The position numbers were made by a program, and so were the translations under genes. Source: JBCCTX01 sp964468435 (GTDB lineage Bacteria; Bacteroidota; Bacteroidia; J057). From it: DNA of 52,021 nt. Below, piece by piece: positions 50,230 to 52,021 of the stretch. Below the pieces are notes generated by a model. The model saw nothing but the letters and a program-made list of their open reading frames with translations. It had not been told where the DNA came from and ran no database searches. The stretch spans positions 1 through 52,021 of the forward strand of contig CAYXVE010000038.1 of the NCBI GenBank assembly GCA_964468435.1, read 5' to 3'. How positions within the stretch are numbered: the first letter of the stretch is position 1; each line of letters starts with the position of its first letter.

Positions 50230-50958
50230 ATGGAAAATTTCATCATTACTGAATGGTTTGGTATCACCATATTCAGGCCCAATAACTTGATTACAAATTT
50301 CATTGTAGGGGCCATTGGAGCTTTGCTTGCCTGGCGACTTTGGAAAAATAGCACGTACAAAAATCCTTTTTTGTATTACTGGATGGGCTTTTTCCTCTTT
50401 GTAGGTTTGGGTGGAGCAGCGGGTGGAGTTGCACATGGGCTTAATTATGATTTTCCCGAGATCCGGCATACTTACCTTCATAAATTTGCATGGGTGTTGG
50501 GAGGTTTGGGATTGTTTTTGGGTGAAATGGGATCGCTACAATTGCTGAGTAATTCCAAACTTCGTAATGGTCTCCAAATGCTCATGGTGTCGAAGCTGCT
50601 TTTCTATGTTTTCTATCTCTATTACTCACAAATATATCAGGTGGGTGATTTCAATCACTTTGATATCGTCCGCTTCAATTCTGCCTTCGCTGTGCTGGGA
50701 ATTATGCTTCCCTGCCAGCTATATTACTATTTCCGGGAACATCACAAAGCCGCCTTCTATGTGATCGGGGGTATTTTATCGCTGCCCCTTACCATCCTGT
50801 TTTACAACTTCAAGATCAACTTCGCTAGCTGGTTTGACTACAACGACATCAGCCATGTGATAGAGATTTTTTGTCTGGTGTTGATGTTTACTGGAATAAG
50901 GAAAGCGTATGATGATATAGTTAGGGGACTGACAGATCGTAGCCTGCAAGGAACATAG
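50230..50958 (+). CDS. Multi-pass membrane protein of unknown function
   Basis: The 242-residue protein has about seven hydrophobic helices (for example NFIVGAIGALLAWRL, GFFLFVGLGGAAGGVAHGL, FAWVLGGLGLFLGEMG, AFYVIGGILSLPLTILFY). Two histidines are in likely membrane positions (GGVAHGLNYD, DISHVIEIF). The form resembles the DUF6962 type of Bacteroidota membrane proteins, but I am not certain. The ATG at 50230 is the first downstream of the tandem repeat; longer frames to the left run through the repeat and gap. Divergent from the AraC-type gene. Confidence 0.8.
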   Translation: MENFIITEWFGITIFRPNNLITNFIVGAIGALLAWRLWKNSTYKNPFLYYWMGFFLFVGLGGAAGGVAHGLNYDFPEIRHTYLHKFAWVLGGLGLFLGEMGSLQLLSNSKLRNGLQMLMVSKLLFYVFYLYYSQIYQVGDFNHFDIVRFNSAFAVLGIMLPCQLYYYFREHHKAAFYVIGGILSLPLTILFYNFKINFASWFDYNDISHVIEIFCLVLMFTGIRKAYDDIVRGLTDRSLQGT

Positions 50959-51071
50959 AGGAGATTATATCCACTTTCCATAATTCGTACTGAATCATGT
51001 TACTATCATTCAGATCAATCTCCTCAAGCTTTGAAGGCTGAGATAGATGAGTAAACTGCCTGCAAACAATT

Positions 51072-52004
51072 TTATATATCCAGCCTAAGTTGTTTACGGA
51101 GTACTGTATCTTTCAGGCTGTTCTGTGTCCAGTAAGCTGTCTTTATCCGTTCCATACGACTAGCAGTTGTTTTCAGTCCCTGTCCCCGGCTTCCATAGAC
51201 TTCTTCCCAACTTTCGATTTCATGGGGAAATGCTTGGTTGAACCGGATTGTTAATGAACGGTTGTAGCCAGGGTATTCCAAGCTGTATGCCATCAGATCG
51301 CCTGATTCGGTATCTTTAAGTGTAGCTTCAGCTTGTACAACATCCAGCTGAATATGCTTCAGACGTGAAAAAAATGTTCCGGGAATGATGTCAATTGTAC
51401 CTGTCGGTAGGCTTTGAGGCTCCAGTCGTATTCGAGTCCATAGCTCGTCTTCCAGCCAGGTTTTCCTCAAGGTAAAATCAGTATCTCCTTCCGATTCAAA
51501 ATAAGACAGGCCTCTGACACGGTATTTGTTTTTTTCTGAGTTCAGTTGAAGGAAGGTATGTCCACACCACTCTTGAGAGGATGTAGTGACCTTATACGTG
51601 TGAGGAAATTGATCAATCTGAACAGGTGTGAAGGTAGATTGCATCATGGAATAAGGGTAAATCCCCGTATTGAATTTTTTGGTCATGTTGAGCTTCATCA
51701 CGGTTACTTCGTCATCACCCGCGCGATCTGGATAGTCCAGCTTGACCTGCTTGGATTTGGAAAAAGGTTCTGTGACGAAGATCAACACAGCATGTCCGGG
51801 ATGTATTTCCCCATACCGTGCTTGATTGAGTTTATAGCTGGTAATTTCTGCCTTCCCGCTGTACCAGTACTCGTTGAAATCCGGGTCAGGTGCATAGCTG
51901 GCGAAGGTTGTTTCTGAAGTTTCAGTGGAGGTTTCGATCTGACAACCTGTGGCAAACGCGATAAGTAGTAGGATAGTGAGGTAGGAAAAATGATATAAAC
52001 GCAT
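51072..52004 (-). CDS. Conserved lipoprotein, unknown function
   Basis: The 310-residue protein has a lipoprotein signal (ILLLIAFATGC, C21). The mature part carries NEYWYSGKAEITSYKLNQAR, YGEIHPGHAVLIFVTEPFS, LNMTKKFNTGIYPYSMM, SSQEWCGHTFLQLN and YWTQNSLKDTVLRKQLRL. I recall this form in Bacteroidota under the misleading label septum formation inhibitor Maf; it has none of the Maf nucleotide pyrophosphatase motifs, so that name should not be used. The EWCGH motif is the most distinctive feature. Probably an inner- or outer-membrane-anchored periplasmic protein. Confidence 0.8.
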   Translation of the reverse strand: MRLYHFSYLTILLLIAFATGCQIETSTETSETTFASYAPDPDFNEYWYSGKAEITSYKLNQARYGEIHPGHAVLIFVTEPFSKSKQVKLDYPDRAGDDEVTVMKLNMTKKFNTGIYPYSMMQSTFTPVQIDQFPHTYKVTTSSQEWCGHTFLQLNSEKNKYRVRGLSYFESEGDTDFTLRKTWLEDELWTRIRLEPQSLPTGTIDIIPGTFFSRLKHIQLDVVQAEATLKDTESGDLMAYSLEYPGYNRSLTIRFNQAFPHEIESWEEVYGSRGQGLKTTASRMERIKTAYWTQNSLKDTVLRKQLRLDI

Positions 52005-52021
52005 GATTTTGTATTTGTATG

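Noticed and set aside
51072..52004. Septum formation inhibitor Maf label
   Set aside because: The protein is a 310-residue lipoprotein without Maf nucleotide-pyrophosphatase motifs; the label is a known kind of mis-annotation.

Overview
The window is a chromosomal stretch of a member of the phylum Bacteroidota, most likely of the Saprospiria/Lewinella-like or a neighbouring marine lineage. The evidence is the family content: type IX secretion (T9SS) sorting domains, a two-domain OMP_b-brl_3 outer-membrane receptor, LytS/LytTR regulators, DUF4412, a DUF5117-type metalloprotease, and CxxxR-type sulfatase lipoproteins. Several candidate promoters fit the Bacteroidota -33 TTTG / -7 TAnnTTTG pattern, and most genes lack a clear Shine-Dalgarno sequence. 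Species assignment is not possible from this alone.

Layout. 1-1.5 kb is an AT-rich accessory island: a GxxExxY nuclease-like gene preceded by an exact 40-bp direct repeat and flanked by inverted short motifs, then an RHH antitoxin/MazF toxin pair, then a decayed T9SS sorting-domain tail. 1.5-7.3 kb holds an SbcC-type ATPase, a convergent L-serine dehydratase and a sulfotransferase. 7.6-12.4 kb holds a secreted zinc metalloprotease, a cation/proton antiporter and a HAD phosphatase. 12.9-20.4 kb is a housekeeping block: hslV with nuoI, a UbiA prenyltransferase, an assimilatory APS/PAPS reductase, DUF72, DUF4412, a metallopeptidase-like lipoprotein, PhoH and a SAM hydrolase-family protein.

20.6-26.8 kb contains two paralogous large membrane proteins with the same unusual order: a CHAT-like (caspase/separase fold) N-terminus that keeps the Cys position but has lost the catalytic His, one transmembrane helix, a CPFPG-headed domain, TPR repeats and a shared C-terminal module. 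A T9SS-exported SprB-repeat-like protein lies between them on the opposite strand. This is the best candidate in the window for an undescribed system.

26.8-33.1 kb holds a family 2 glycosyltransferase, a small protein, an ABC permease, a GAF-SpoIIE phosphatase, a nucleotide-sugar dehydrogenase, and an RsbW-like kinase with a STAS protein. The last two plus the phosphatase make a partner-switching module interleaved with polysaccharide genes. 33.4-36.7 kb holds a GroES-like protein, a cyclophilin lipoprotein, recA and an unknown protein. Near-identical hairpins follow recA and the nucleotide-sugar dehydrogenase.

37-52 kb holds a sulfatase, an unknown secreted protein, a LytTR/LytS two-component pair divergent from an outer-membrane beta-barrel receptor, a RanBP2-type zinc-finger membrane protein, an NlpC/P60-like lipoprotein, a TPR protein, a possible small RNA with a strong terminator, an AraC-type regulator with a membrane domain, a 29-bp palindrome-cored tandem array interrupted by a 100-N assembly gap, a multi-pass membrane protein and a conserved lipoprotein. 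No tRNA, rRNA, CRISPR array or intact insertion sequence was seen.
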